The notes below the pieces were generated by a model. That model made no database searches. It was not told where the DNA came from and saw only the letters and a list, made by a program, of their open reading frames with translations. Source: Planctomycetota bacterium (GTDB lineage Bacteria > Planctomycetota > JAPUJT01). From it: a stretch of 37,712 nt of DNA. How positions within the stretch are numbered: position 1 is the first letter of the stretch; every line of letters starts with the position of its first letter. Location: positions 1 through 37,712 of the forward strand of contig JAPUJT010000194.1 in the NCBI GenBank assembly GCA_027296055.1, given 5' to 3'. This document shows, piece by piece, positions 16,554 to 25,615 of this stretch. The translations under genes were made by a program, and so were the position numbers.

Positions 16554-16619
16554 CGTCAGTTCCCAGTAGGTTGACGCTGAGTTCATCCTCAGTTCAAGCT
16601 GAGTTCCTCATCCGGCGGT
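16554..16619. repeat. Second block of 22-bp tandem repeats
   Basis: CGTCAGTTC, GCTGAGTTC and GCTGAGTTC start at 16554, 16576 and 16598, exactly 22 bases apart, and GCTGAGTTC recurs alone at 16723. The unit differs from the block at 16361 but shares its period. Confidence 0.5.
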
Positions 16620-16814
16620 CGGACCGAGAATCGGCGTTCCCACTCGCGTCATACTTCCCTTGCCAGCAATACCTTACCAGACTTCCCGCCGTCAGGATGA
16701 CCACCGTCAAACGGCACTGTCGGCTGAGTTCCCGGAGTTCAATTCTTCGTGAAGTTCATCTTCTCCACGTCTACGGCGGGCTCATGGGCGTTCGAGGGAA
16801 GGTAGGTTATTGGG

Positions 16815-16905
16815 CACTGAGGCGATCGTGATGATGATCCGCCGGAATCACTCTCGCCGCCGAGGGTGATCGCCGATACGGGCTCCGGAGCTCTGGGCCC
16901 CGCGG
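16815..16905. repeat. Degenerate hairpin-repeat copy
   Basis: GATCGTGATGATGATC, CTCTCGCCGCCG and a GATCGCCGATACGGGCTCCGG box follow in the order seen in the full repeats, but the 5' part is missing. The rest of 16906-17260 shows no gene. Confidence 0.5.
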
Positions 16906-17277
16906 GCAGCGCGAGGAGTAGGACAGCGTTGCTCTTCGGTCGCCGCTCCTGAACCGTTTCAGTCCTGCCCTTACCGGCCCGCGAGAGTCCGTCCATCCTT
17001 CCTCTCCCCGCCTCGCCATACCGCTCCGGGCTACTTGGTGCGTCCCTGACCGCGTTCATCCCCATCCATGCCGGTGGGGCCATTTCTTCTTCTGGGCACG
17101 GCCGGGCCCAAACGAGATCTTTCGATCCCACCGGGGATCCTTTTCCGTGATGTGCGCGATACTGATGCCATTGATCATGGGCTCGGAACACCGTGGGCTC
17201 GGCTGAGAACCGGTCCACGGTGCCGGGCGAAGGGGGAGGCGGATCTCAAGAGGGGATGAGATGGAGGAGTGCTTGCA

Positions 17278-19140
17278 ATGACGGCGAAAAGGATTATTCC
17301 TGATTCAGGCGAGTCGGAACCTCAGAGGCCACCGGTCACAAGGGGCGCGGTACACGAACCCGGAGTCGCCGACGGAACGACGGACAGTCCGGCACGGGAT
17401 GAGCTGGGATCGGACGTCTCCGAAGACAACAAACCCAACGGGCAGATCCTCGAGGACCAAGACCCAGTCGGTGCGGCCATCCAGAGCATCCCCGAAAATA
17501 CCTCGAAGACGAAGCTGTCGATGCTCCTGGAACCCGTCCTTCGGCAATTGGCGGAATGCGACGCGCCCACGGCCGAGGCGTACCTCTCGTACCATATTGC
17601 GCCGCGCTTCGGTCTCAGCGCCGCGGACCTCAGAGCGTATCGCGGACTGATTGAGACGTACCGCGGCGAATCGGCCCGAGCAAATCCCTCGGACGCCGAC
17701 GCGATCCCGCGCAAGATCCTGTGGAAGGACGAGAGGGCGATCAGTCCCGCTCAGGACTTCCTCGGGGACACGGCGTACTATTGCGTCTACCGGACCGAGG
17801 TGACCGGACCGGAGGGAGGACCCAGCCAGACCGTCCGCGTCCCGTGCCTCGTGACCAGCCGCCGTGAGATCTTTCCGCTCTCGGTAGAGGAGCTTGCCAC
17901 CCGGGGCCTCCGGCTCGCCCGCGGCGACCTTCGCCCGTCGGATATGCGCCGGTGGTCGGTCGATCCGGACGTCCCGAACAGCGTGCCCGCCTTCTTGGAC
18001 GGGAAGGCCCGTGTCGACCCCCTGGATCTCTTCGACAACATCGAGGGCTTGTACCGGAGGTACCTCGAGTTTTCCAACGAACACTTCTACGCGTTCCTCA
18101 CTCTCTGGTCCATCGGGACCTACCTCTTCATGATGTTCGAGAGCTACCCCTACGTCTCTCTCGTGGCGACGATGCAGGCGGGCAAGACTCTTACCATGGA
18201 GGTGGCATCCTCCCTCTGCTTCAACTCGGTGATGGCGGCATCCATCTCGACCGCCAGTCTATACAGGTCCGTAGAGGCAGATCGGTGCACGATGTTCATC
18301 GACGAGGCCGACGAATACCGCTCCCGCCGCAGGAAGAATGCCGACAGCTTCGGGATTCTCAACTCGGGGTACAAGCGTAGCGGCTCGGTTTCGCGAACCG
18401 ACCCGCGAACCGGATCCATGGTATCCTTCTCCACTTTCTCGCCCAAGATGATCGCGAATATCGAAGACCTCGACCCGACCACCCTGGACCGCGCGATCCT
18501 GGCTGAGCTTGTGCGTGCGAAGAAGGCCATGGAGGAATTCATGACCAAAGAGATGGAAACCGAGCTGGCCGCGTTGAGGAACTCCCTCCATGTCTTCGCG
18601 CTCACCAACCATTCGATCATCCGCCGGATCTACCGGATGCAGCGTCTTCCGACGGCGTGGTTCGCGAACCGGGAGCGTGAGCTCTGGAGACCGATCTTCG
18701 CCCTCGCAAACTTCTTCGACCAGCACCGGCAGAGGAGTTCTCCGAACCTGGCCGAGGAAGACCTCCTTGTCTCGAAGATGGCGCGACTCGCCCTCGACTG
18801 CGGAAGACTGAAGGCGGATCGTCAGGCGGACGAGACCCTCGAGTTCCAGGTGCTTCGGGGCGTCGTCGCGTTCGTGGACTGGGCCAAGCGCCGGACGAGG
18901 TCCGCGGCGACCGCGAACGGATCAATCTACCGGGCAGATTCCCTCCTCGGATTCATTAGGGGCCAGGAGAAGATCCGGAGCTTGACGCAGAACGCCCTGT
19001 CCCGAGCCCTGCAGAAGCTGCAGATTCTCCGGGGTCCGAAGGACAAGTACTACGGTCGTCAAGGCAATGGCGTCCGAGTGATGGTGTACCGACTGGAACC
19101 GAATCGGATCCAGGAGGCGCTAGGGCGCTACGGGATGTAG
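17278..19140 (+). CDS. Helicase-like ATPase of a mobile element
   Basis: I start at ATG 17278, ten bases after GGAGG (17263-17267); the GTG at 17269 sits too close to that site. The product has 620 residues. The N-terminal ~75 residues are disordered. Residues ~79-130 (LLEPVLRQLAECDAPTAEAY) are helical, as in primase-associated domains. The ATPase core has a variant Walker A, ATMQAGKT (297-304), and Walker B, MFIDEAD (339-345). The phrase SLYRSVEADRCTMFIDEAD is typical of DUF3631-like helicases of phages and integrative elements. A basic C-terminal part may bind DNA. The likely role is DNA unwinding during element replication. It converges on the recombinase remnant. Confidence 0.72.
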   Translation: MTAKRIIPDSGESEPQRPPVTRGAVHEPGVADGTTDSPARDELGSDVSEDNKPNGQILEDQDPVGAAIQSIPENTSKTKLSMLLEPVLRQLAECDAPTAEAYLSYHIAPRFGLSAADLRAYRGLIETYRGESARANPSDADAIPRKILWKDERAISPAQDFLGDTAYYCVYRTEVTGPEGGPSQTVRVPCLVTSRREIFPLSVEELATRGLRLARGDLRPSDMRRWSVDPDVPNSVPAFLDGKARVDPLDLFDNIEGLYRRYLEFSNEHFYAFLTLWSIGTYLFMMFESYPYVSLVATMQAGKTLTMEVASSLCFNSVMAASISTASLYRSVEADRCTMFIDEADEYRSRRRKNADSFGILNSGYKRSGSVSRTDPRTGSMVSFSTFSPKMIANIEDLDPTTLDRAILAELVRAKKAMEEFMTKEMETELAALRNSLHVFALTNHSIIRRIYRMQRLPTAWFANRERELWRPIFALANFFDQHRQRSSPNLAEEDLLVSKMARLALDCGRLKADRQADETLEFQVLRGVVAFVDWAKRRTRSAATANGSIYRADSLLGFIRGQEKIRSLTQNALSRALQKLQILRGPKDKYYGRQGNGVRVMVYRLEPNRIQEALGRYGM

Positions 19141-19322
19141 AGGAGGCCCGCGGGTGCTGCCCCCAATGCCATCCGGGAGAAGCCCCCGCGCCCGGGGAGG
19201 TCCCCTGTCGGGGCCGAAATGCTCGGTTCGGCCGGCCAGAGCTCTCCCCCAGAACGATACTGTCTCCCCCAGGGTCCCGGGAACGCGCGATAGGGACACC
19301 CCCCCCATTTCCCGCAAATCCT

Positions 19323-19398
19323 CGAAAAGTCTGCCAGATCTGTCGCAACTCCTTGAACATAAAGTAGATGACCCTGACAGACTTTTGGCAGACTTTTC
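19323..19398. promoter_or_regulatory. Arm-type repeats beside the recombinase 3' end
   Basis: GACAGACTTTT at 19376-19386 and GGCAGACTTTT at 19387-19397 are tandem, 11 bases apart. The inverted copy AAAAGTCTGCC lies at 19325-19335. They sit directly beyond the stop codon of the tyrosine recombinase, where integrase arm sites of integrative elements are commonly found. The core attachment site itself was not identified. Confidence 0.5.
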
Positions 19399-19405
19399 CG
19401 TCCGA

Positions 19406-19960
19406 TCACGCGGCATCCTCCCTGAGGATCCGCCGAGCGTGAAGCTTGGTGCCTTCGGAAACAACTGTCCCCAGCCTCTCGATGTCCGTGTGGAGGATCT
19501 CCGGCACCAGCCCCGCGTAGTGTCGCTTTGTCGTGCTCACCGACGAGTGACCGAGGAACCTGGCGATCTTGTGAACCGAGACCCCCTTCATCGTGAGCCA
19601 CGAGGCGAATGTGTGTCGAAGGGTGTTCCAGTTGCACCGGCTGTCAATGTCGGCACGCTCGGCAGCGATCAGGAGCTCTCTCAAGGCGTTGCTCGAGTCC
19701 ACAGGGGTCCCGCGCATGCTGGGGAAGACGAGCCCGTCATGGACACGCCTTTTCTTCTTGAAGGAGAGGAGGATGTCGCGCAGGCGAGAGTGGAGAGGAA
19801 TGCGACGGCCCTCCCGGTCCTTGGACACGAACGTATCGGAGACCCGGACCCGGATGAGCCCGCCTTTCGTCTCGAACTCCACGTCCTCCCACTGCAGGTG
19901 GAACATCTCACCCAAGCGCAAGCCTGCGTAGAGGGCGACCGCGGGCTCTCTCGTGGGACA
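19406..19960 (-). pseudogene. Tyrosine recombinase, N-terminally truncated
   Basis: The C-terminal catalytic domain is intact: Arg in ALYAGLRLGEM, the HxxR-type box NTLRHTFASW, the second His in FLGHSSVSTTKRHY and the nucleophile Tyr in that same phrase. Upstream of about 19960 the family pattern vanishes and the frame meets a stop near 20020, so the N-terminal SAM-like/arm-binding domain is missing. The first in-frame ATG is at 19921, inside the catalytic domain. It probably cannot integrate on its own. It looks like the remnant of the integrase that brought in at least part of the 17-29 kb region. Confidence 0.8.
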
Positions 19961-20494
19961 ACTTCTCAGGGACCGATTCTTTCTTAGAATTCGCGCCCAT
20001 TGGACTTGACCGGGTTACCGATTTTCGTATATTTGAGGATGATAGATATCAAAGAAACGCGAATGCAAAATCACTCATCAAACCAAGCACGTGCTCAGGT
20101 CAGACCCATTCATCATCATCGCCACACGTTTCGATCCAGGTCCTCGTCGTCGGCAACGGAAACTCTTCCAGCAACCTGCTCGCGAACGCCCTTCCTACCG
20201 CGCTCTTCCACGATTCACTTCCCTCAGCTTCATGCCACAGTCGATCCCCCCATCACACTTCCCAGTATTCTTCCAACTTCTCCACCCACAACGCAAGGCC
20301 TGGCGGTTGCGTTGATCGCCTTGCGGGGCATCTGAGGCCCCATTCCGGAGCCCGGGGGAGACTGAGCTTGATCCAAAAGCTGCCAACGTAGGACGCCTGC
20401 TCCGCTCGTAGTTCGCGGCGCAAGGGCCCCTCGCAGTCAAATCTGGACCGGATCCCTCACGAGTTGCATTCACCCGGGGCACACCGTCGATGAG
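19961..20494. other. Non-coding gap with an AT-rich start
   Basis: Positions ~19980-20130 are clearly richer in A and T than the rest of the window (for example around TATATTTGAGGATGATAGAT). No gene is supported in this gap. It could hold regulatory DNA for the ParB-like gene or the scar where the recombinase was cut. Confidence 0.4.
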
Positions 20495-20552
20495 ATTCTC
20501 GACAACTGTCCGAATCGGTAAGACGATCCTTTTTCCGATTCGGCGCGAGAAT
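20495..20552. promoter_or_regulatory. Long nested inverted repeat upstream of the ParB-like gene
   Basis: Inner arms CCGAATCGG (20510-20518) and CCGATTCGG (20535-20543) are perfect, and outer arms ATTCTCG (20495-20501) and CGAGAAT (20546-20552) are also perfect. The whole is centred ~130 bases before the start codon. No run of T follows, so it is more like an operator or centromere-like site than a terminator. The ParB-like product is the obvious candidate binder; this is inference. Confidence 0.55.
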
Positions 20553-20655
20553 GCTGCCAGCAGTATCGGTGTCGCCAGGTGAAGACGCGGCAGCCAAACC
20601 GGTTGGCCCAACATCTATCTCTAAGATCGGCCGGGAGAAGAAGGAAGAACACGCC

Positions 20656-21567
20656 ATGACCGAAAATGAAAAGACAGTCACCGACGAACCCTTTCAGAAT
20701 CTCGAGGAGCTCGAGCAGGAGAGAATGCTCGACGAGATCGAGACTGAAGAGGAGGAGAAACCGAATGAGTCGTCGGGACCAACACCAGGAGGATCGATCC
20801 GAGACCTTCCCAGGTTCAAGCTCTCCGACATCACCGTTCCTGCAGACCCTCTGAGGCAGACGCCTCCCACTGACGAAGGGATGCAGCGCCTCATAGCGTC
20901 CATGCGTAAGGAGGGTCAGCTCCAGCCGATCGTCATCACTCGGAAGAAAATGCTGGTATCCGGGCAGAGAAGGGTGGATGCCGCAAAGGCGTTGGGCTGG
21001 AAGGACATAGCGTACATCACCCTGCCCGACAACGTGGACCCCTACGTCGCGGAGGTCGTAGCCAACGATACCGTGGAGGCAATCCCGTTGCTGGATATGT
21101 CGCGGCGGGTGGCCTACGAGTACAGCAAGAATCAGTCGCTCCGCGGCGTAGGCGATCTGTTTCACCGATCTGCGTCGTCGATTAAGTATCTCCTGGCAGC
21201 CTATGTCCTGACGCCCAAGATGAAGCGCGACGTCATGGCCGGGAAGATATCGTTGATGGCTGCCGTGAAAGAGGCCACGTCCGATCCGGCGATAAAGAAG
21301 TACATCGCCGAGATGCTCAAGACGGGCAAAAGGGCCAGGCGAAAGGCCGTCGATCCTGTAAGCCGGTCCGTTCGCGTGCCGAAGGAGGGCTTGCCCGAGA
21401 ACGTCACGGACGTCCAAGTCTACCGGAGCTACATCAAGATCGTGACGAAGATTCCCGTGAGGAAGGGCCAGAAGGAGAAGCTAGACGAATGCCCCGAGAT
21501 CTTTTCCAAGACTCAGTGGAAAAAGATCGTGAGCGGCGTTCCCGACCTTTGGCCAAACCTACCATGA
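20656..21567 (+). CDS. ParB-like partition/regulator protein
   Basis: 303 residues from ATG 20656, with GAAGGAAG eight bases upstream; the open frame begins earlier but without a site. Residues 1-50 are acidic and disordered. Residues ~53-125 carry the ParB N-terminal fold: MQRLIASMRKEGQLQPIVIT then VSGQRRVDAAKALGW, with GQRR corresponding to the CTP-binding GERR of canonical ParB. A helix-turn-helix follows at ~158-185 (SLRGVGDLFHRSASSIKYLL). The basic C-terminus differs from standard ParB dimerisation domains, and no ParA gene is present in the window. A stand-alone role in partition or gene control of the mobile region is likely. Confidence 0.82.
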   Translation: MTENEKTVTDEPFQNLEELEQERMLDEIETEEEEKPNESSGPTPGGSIRDLPRFKLSDITVPADPLRQTPPTDEGMQRLIASMRKEGQLQPIVITRKKMLVSGQRRVDAAKALGWKDIAYITLPDNVDPYVAEVVANDTVEAIPLLDMSRRVAYEYSKNQSLRGVGDLFHRSASSIKYLLAAYVLTPKMKRDVMAGKISLMAAVKEATSDPAIKKYIAEMLKTGKRARRKAVDPVSRSVRVPKEGLPENVTDVQVYRSYIKIVTKIPVRKGQKEKLDECPEIFSKTQWKKIVSGVPDLWPNLP

Positions 21568-22332
21568 GCCCGCGAAACGGCCGACGGAGGAACTCTTCCG
21601 GCCTGGCCGGCGAGGACTAGCTGGAGGCGCCGGCAAGGCCCGGTGCTATAAAGCGGCTCGGAAGGAGTCGCCGCAAGGAGGCCTCTCGGGTGCTTCCCAG
21701 GATGTGGCCTGGCGTCAGCCGGCAGACTCCACCCAGGGCAGACCGTTACCACCACGGCCCCCGGAGAGGGCATGCGGCAGGAGCTTCCGTTCCGGTCTGG
21801 ACTCGCCGCGAAAGCAGACACGGCAATGGCCCATGGGCGAATGGTTCTGGTCACAGTCGGGGCGCTCTTCCTGTCGGAGGGCGTGGTCGCCTGGGCTAAG
21901 GGGGAAGTCGGGCTTCCCCATATTGTTCATTGAGTTCCACACCATGAAGGGATTCGTCACCACCTCATGGGGACCGCTGAAATTCGCCTCGGGTTCGGCG
22001 GCCCCAGAATCTCGATCCAGCCCAGATCGTCTTCCCTGACCCCCGGAGAGGTGCCGCGGCTGTCAGACCCGGGTCCATAATGGTTTATATCCTGGCAGCG
22101 AGGCCTGATACGAATCCGGGGGATAGGAGCCGAGGACAGGCTCCTTTGGAACCCTCGAGATGTCAGCGCCCGCAAGCCGCCAGTAGCTCGCCCGATGCAG
22201 GTCGCATTCGACCAAGGAATGGGGAACCGGCCAGGGACGCGTAGCCGGTCGAATGCTTCGAATGGGGAAGCCCCGACGGAGGGCTTCCTCCTGCCGAGGC
22301 ATGGCCTTACTCGTTCTTCGGGAGATTCCTCG
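21568..22332. other. Non-coding gap with a hairpin before the methyltransferase gene
   Basis: No gene is supported. GGAAGCCC (22266-22273) and GGGCTTCC (22281-22288) form a perfect 8-bp hairpin with a seven-base loop about 45 bases before the next start codon, possibly an operator or leader hairpin. A short Cys/His-containing frame on the minus strand (21715-21963) lacks a start signal and a family. Confidence 0.45.
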
Positions 22333-23631
22333 ATGACGTCGAAGCGGGAATTGAAGTCCCACCCGTTGTCCATGATCTTCCCCTTGCCGAGCGATGAGGA
22401 GATCGCCGCCATGGGCGAAGACGTATGGGTCAACGACCTCCTGGAGCCGATCACTCTCTATCAGGGCAAGATCCTCGACGGCCGGAGCCGTCAGCTAGGA
22501 CAGGACAGGCGGCCTAAGAAGAAGAGGCACGAGCTCAGATACGAGAACTACAAGGGCAAGGACCCCCTCGGATTCGTGATCTCCAAGAACCTGCGACGCC
22601 GGCACCTGAGCGAGTCCCAGCGCGCGATGGTGGCGGCGAGGATATCTAACCTCAGGCGGGGAAGACCTTTGCGGAGGACAAATGTAACTCGAGTTACAAT
22701 TTCTCAGGACGATGCTGGGCGCACCACAGGCGTGAGTCGGATGAGCGTCAACCGTGCCAAGAAGGTCCTCGAGAAGGGCATCAAGAAGCTCCAGCAAGCC
22801 GTCGAGAGGGGAGAAGTACCCGTCTCCGAGGCCGCAAACTTGGCTGAGGAGGACCAGAGGACTCAGGAAAGGATCATGTCCATCATCGAGAAGGGGGAGG
22901 CCCCCAACGTCCGCGGGGCCCGGAAGGTGCTGGAAGGCGAGGCGGCGCTCGCGGAGTGGGAAGAGACGGAGCTGCCCGACGACGAGCTGGAGGCTGCCGC
23001 GAAGGAAGTTCAGAGCGGCAAGCTCTCGTCGTTGGAGGATCTGCGAACGCCCGAACTCAAAGGCCGGTTCCGGTGCATTCTCTACAACCCGCCGTGGGAC
23101 CTGTGGTGGAAGGGCCTCTTCCGTCAGACCGACGACCCGCTACAGCGTGACGCGGCGCTGAGGGAACTATGTGGCATCCCGATCTCCCACCTCGGGCACC
23201 CCGACGGCTACGTCGTGTGGGCATGGTTCCCTTGGCCCATGATCCGCGAGGGCGAGGTCTCCACCTTCCTCTACGAATGGGGCGTGACCTGGGCGACGGA
23301 ATACGTCTGGCCGAAGAAGAGACCATCGAAGGCGGACAGGGGCTCCCGGGGCGTCGCCTGCAGCGAGGTCCTCGTCCTGGCGGTCTCCGAGAGAGGAACG
23401 ACGAGACTCCACCCAGAAGTGAAGCAGGAATTCCTCACGACAGACGCCGGGTCGTCGGGAAACCGACCTGAAGAGTCCTACCAGAACATGCAGCGATTCT
23501 CACGGGATCCCCGGATCGAGCTGTACGGCACCCACCCCCGGAAAGGCTGGACCACTTGGGCGCCCGAGATGGACCGCCGCGTTGGCTCCGTCCGGCCCCC
23601 CCAGGCGGAAGAGCCCGTGGTGTCCTCCTGA
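22333..23631 (+). CDS. ParB/KorB-like domain fused to MT-A70 adenine methyltransferase
   Basis: 432 residues from ATG 22333, with GGGAG about ten bases upstream. Residues ~9-85 are a ParB-like domain (HPLSMIFPLPSDEEIAAM, then LYQGKILDGRSR). RRRHLSESQRAMVAARISNL and VSRMSVNRAKKVLEKG (134-149) are the conserved helices and helix-turn-helix of the KorB-like part. The C-terminal half is MT-A70-like, with catalytic NPPW at 252-255 (DPPW in most members), GYVVWAWFPWPM, SEVLVLAVSERG and RIELYGTHPRKGWTTWAPEM. It should bind a specific DNA site and methylate adenine N6. Such fusions occur on phages and integrative elements. No restriction enzyme is nearby, so it is probably an orphan or protective methyltransferase. 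Confidence 0.87.
   Translation: MTSKRELKSHPLSMIFPLPSDEEIAAMGEDVWVNDLLEPITLYQGKILDGRSRQLGQDRRPKKKRHELRYENYKGKDPLGFVISKNLRRRHLSESQRAMVAARISNLRRGRPLRRTNVTRVTISQDDAGRTTGVSRMSVNRAKKVLEKGIKKLQQAVERGEVPVSEAANLAEEDQRTQERIMSIIEKGEAPNVRGARKVLEGEAALAEWEETELPDDELEAAAKEVQSGKLSSLEDLRTPELKGRFRCILYNPPWDLWWKGLFRQTDDPLQRDAALRELCGIPISHLGHPDGYVVWAWFPWPMIREGEVSTFLYEWGVTWATEYVWPKKRPSKADRGSRGVACSEVLVLAVSERGTTRLHPEVKQEFLTTDAGSSGNRPEESYQNMQRFSRDPRIELYGTHPRKGWTTWAPEMDRRVGSVRPPQAEEPVVSS
22683..22698. promoter_or_regulatory. Perfect 16-bp palindrome inside the ParB-MTase gene
   Basis: TGTAACTCGAGTTACA reads the same on both strands. It falls in the variable linker between the two conserved helical blocks of the ParB/KorB part. 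Length and outer bases recall bacterial parS (TGTTTCACGTGAAACA), so it may be a binding site for one of the ParB-like proteins. Chance occurrence is possible. Confidence 0.4.
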
Positions 23632-23919
23632 GCAAGAGGAACTCTCCCAGAATTCCCGCGAATAGAGCGACATGCGGAGAAAGACATCCCCACAGGAGGA
23701 CGACACTGAGGGAAGAGCACGATTCCGGCGAGGCTCGAACCCCGGTGAGAGGCATCGACCCTGAGCTCCTGCTCCCCTCGAATTCCTTCGGTCTCTCTTC
23801 GATCCCCTTGGCCACCCATCAGAAGGTGCTGGTCGAGAGGCGCCATGGAGATCCCTGCGGTGGCCAGCACCTAGGCTCTGCATCGCATGGAATCCTGTTA
23901 TCTCGCGTCCCCGAACCTC

Positions 23920-24975
23920 TCAAGGCTCCGCGCGTGAAACGTCTGGCTCCGCACGTTGAATCCGGAGAAGGCCGCAATACCGGTTCTTGAGATAGTAACT
24001 TCCCCGCTTCTTGGTCCCTTGAAGCCTTCCGGCGTTCTTCAGCATGTAGAGGACGTACTGCGCCGAGGAGTCCCCCTTCAGCTGGTTCCGGCGGATCCGT
24101 CCGTCGTTACGAAGCAGGATCGTGATCACCTTCCGGACGGCCGGCCCCGTCTTCCCCCGCATGAACGGCACGCCCAAGTCCAGCAGCGTATCTGCCATGA
24201 AGAAGGCGAGTTCTCCAGGGACTTCCCCGGTAACCGGGGCCGTCGTATCGAGGTCGGCGTCAATCACCTCGCGCAAGTACGGGCAGTACTTCCGAACGAC
24301 CGCCTCGACGGTACTCAGGATCTCGGTATGCGCCCACCAGATCCCGGCTGCTTTTCGAACTTGCTTTCCAGAGACACGGATCTCGCAGCGCACCAGGCCC
24401 TCTGCCTTCGCATAGACCACAAAGCTCTCCCCACCTCTGACATCCCAGCTGAATTTGAGTACGTAGGGCTTCTTCCCCTCCTTGACGTCCAGATACATAC
24501 CCTGTAACCGAGAACCGATCCGCCGCACCTCCTCCGACGCGTCCTCCTCGGGGATGTCATAAGCAACCTCGAGCCTCTTGAAGCGAGTAGGCGGGACCGT
24601 CAAGCCCGGGTTGGCCAGCAACGACCTCGTGACGGCCTCGAAGTTCCTGAATTGGACTTGAGCGACGCGCTCGACCGCGCGCACCTGAACCTTGTGTGCG
24701 AGCGGATAGTTGAGCTCACGGAGATCCGTCGCAGGGAGGTAGTTCGCAGGACGCCGGGATCTTCGTTGCCCATCTCTCACGATCGCCAAGATATCCCGGG
24801 GATCGAAGTAGTCCCGAACCAATTTTAGGGGGTTGAAGAATATGTCCCGCCGGAAAGCCTTGTACAGAGTCTGGACGAGGGACCCGTAGCCTAGCCCGTA
24901 CCGCCGACTCACCGACTTGCTGAGGTCGAAAGAATCGGCCTCGAGGTCCCCCGATAGACTCGGCCGGAGATGGGG
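23920..24975 (-). pseudogene. Rep-like protein, paralogue A, 5' end cut by an IS630 fragment
   Basis: About 350 residues are similar along their length to the intact protein at 25616-26812. Shared blocks are YGLGYG / YGRGYG, HKVQVRAVERVA / QKVQVRAVEKVA, RFKRLEVAYD / RFQWLEVCYD, LVRCEIRVSGKQVRKAAGIW / VLRLEIMLAGKRIREAAGVW and MRGKTGPAVRKVI / LRGETGPALRKVL. Similarity starts at QDPHL; upstream the frame enters the IS630 remnant, so the true N-terminus is lost. The shared order LEV.YD...(Y)K...LR.EI.L.GK.IR recalls plasmid and phage replication initiators (Rep_trans or II/X type), and the C-terminus looks like a winged helix. The assignment is tentative. Confidence 0.6.
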
Positions 24976-25464
24976 GTCCTGGCGGAGGCAGCGCAGGTCG
25001 TCGGCCTCAGCCGAGAGACGGTAAGAAAGTCCTGGGTCCGGTATCAACGGGGGGGAATGGACGCCCTCAAGGCGAGGAGGCTCGGACGGCCGCCACGAGC
25101 GTTGTCAGCGAAGCCGTCCGGACGTGCGCGGGTAGGCCTGCCCCGCCGGCGAAGAAGGCGTCGCCGGCAACCGCGGGTCGGTCGGGCTGAGCGGGCCAAG
25201 CAGATGCGCAGTGTCCACTTGGCCATCCGTACTACGGAGCCCGGGCCATGGCACATGCCCTTCCCGGTGTGGACCCGGGAGGCGATCTGCCAGCTCATGC
25301 ACATGATGACCGGGAGGACCTACTCCCCCCGGACAATCCGACGGTACCTCAGGGCCTGGAGTCTGTCCTGGGGAGGCCCCGAGACGGGTTACCTCTTCAC
25401 TCCCAAGCTGATCTCCTTCGACGAGCACTACCGCAGGCGCCACGCGGAGAAGTCAGGTTCCTGA
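24970..25464 (+). pseudogene. IS630-type transposase, N-terminal fragment
   Basis: GVLAEAAQVVGLSRETV, then GGMDALKARRLGRPPRALS, then PFPVWTREAICQLMHMMTG and YSPRTIRRYLRAW match the helix-turn-helix and winged-helix N-terminal half of IS630 transposases. The DDE catalytic half is missing: similarity ends near 25375 and the frame stops at 25464. The first ~20 family residues are also absent. Its 5' edge coincides with the point where Rep-like paralogue A loses similarity to its partner. Confidence 0.7.
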
Positions 25465-25615
25465 TGTGCCCTTCAAGAGACAGGGCGAAGCGGCGGCTCA
25501 TACGTCGACTAGGATCAACGGGAAAGGGACGGTCTCCCGTCCTCTACTCAGCTGGTGCATGTGTGTTGTAGGCAGGATGTGAAGATGTCTATCCCCTGGT
25601 GTAGCTGGAAATGCG

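Noticed and set aside
19154..19987. 277-codon plus-strand frame
   Set aside because: It is antisense to the tyrosine recombinase, whose catalytic residues are clear.
21715..21963. Cys/His-containing minus-strand frame (GHCRVCFRGES)
   Set aside because: Too short, with no start signal and no recognised zinc-finger spacing.
23731..23760. GGCTCGAACCCCGG resembling the tRNA-Lys T-arm, as a possible attachment-site copy
   Set aside because: Only about a dozen bases resemble it and the match does not extend to the tRNA end.
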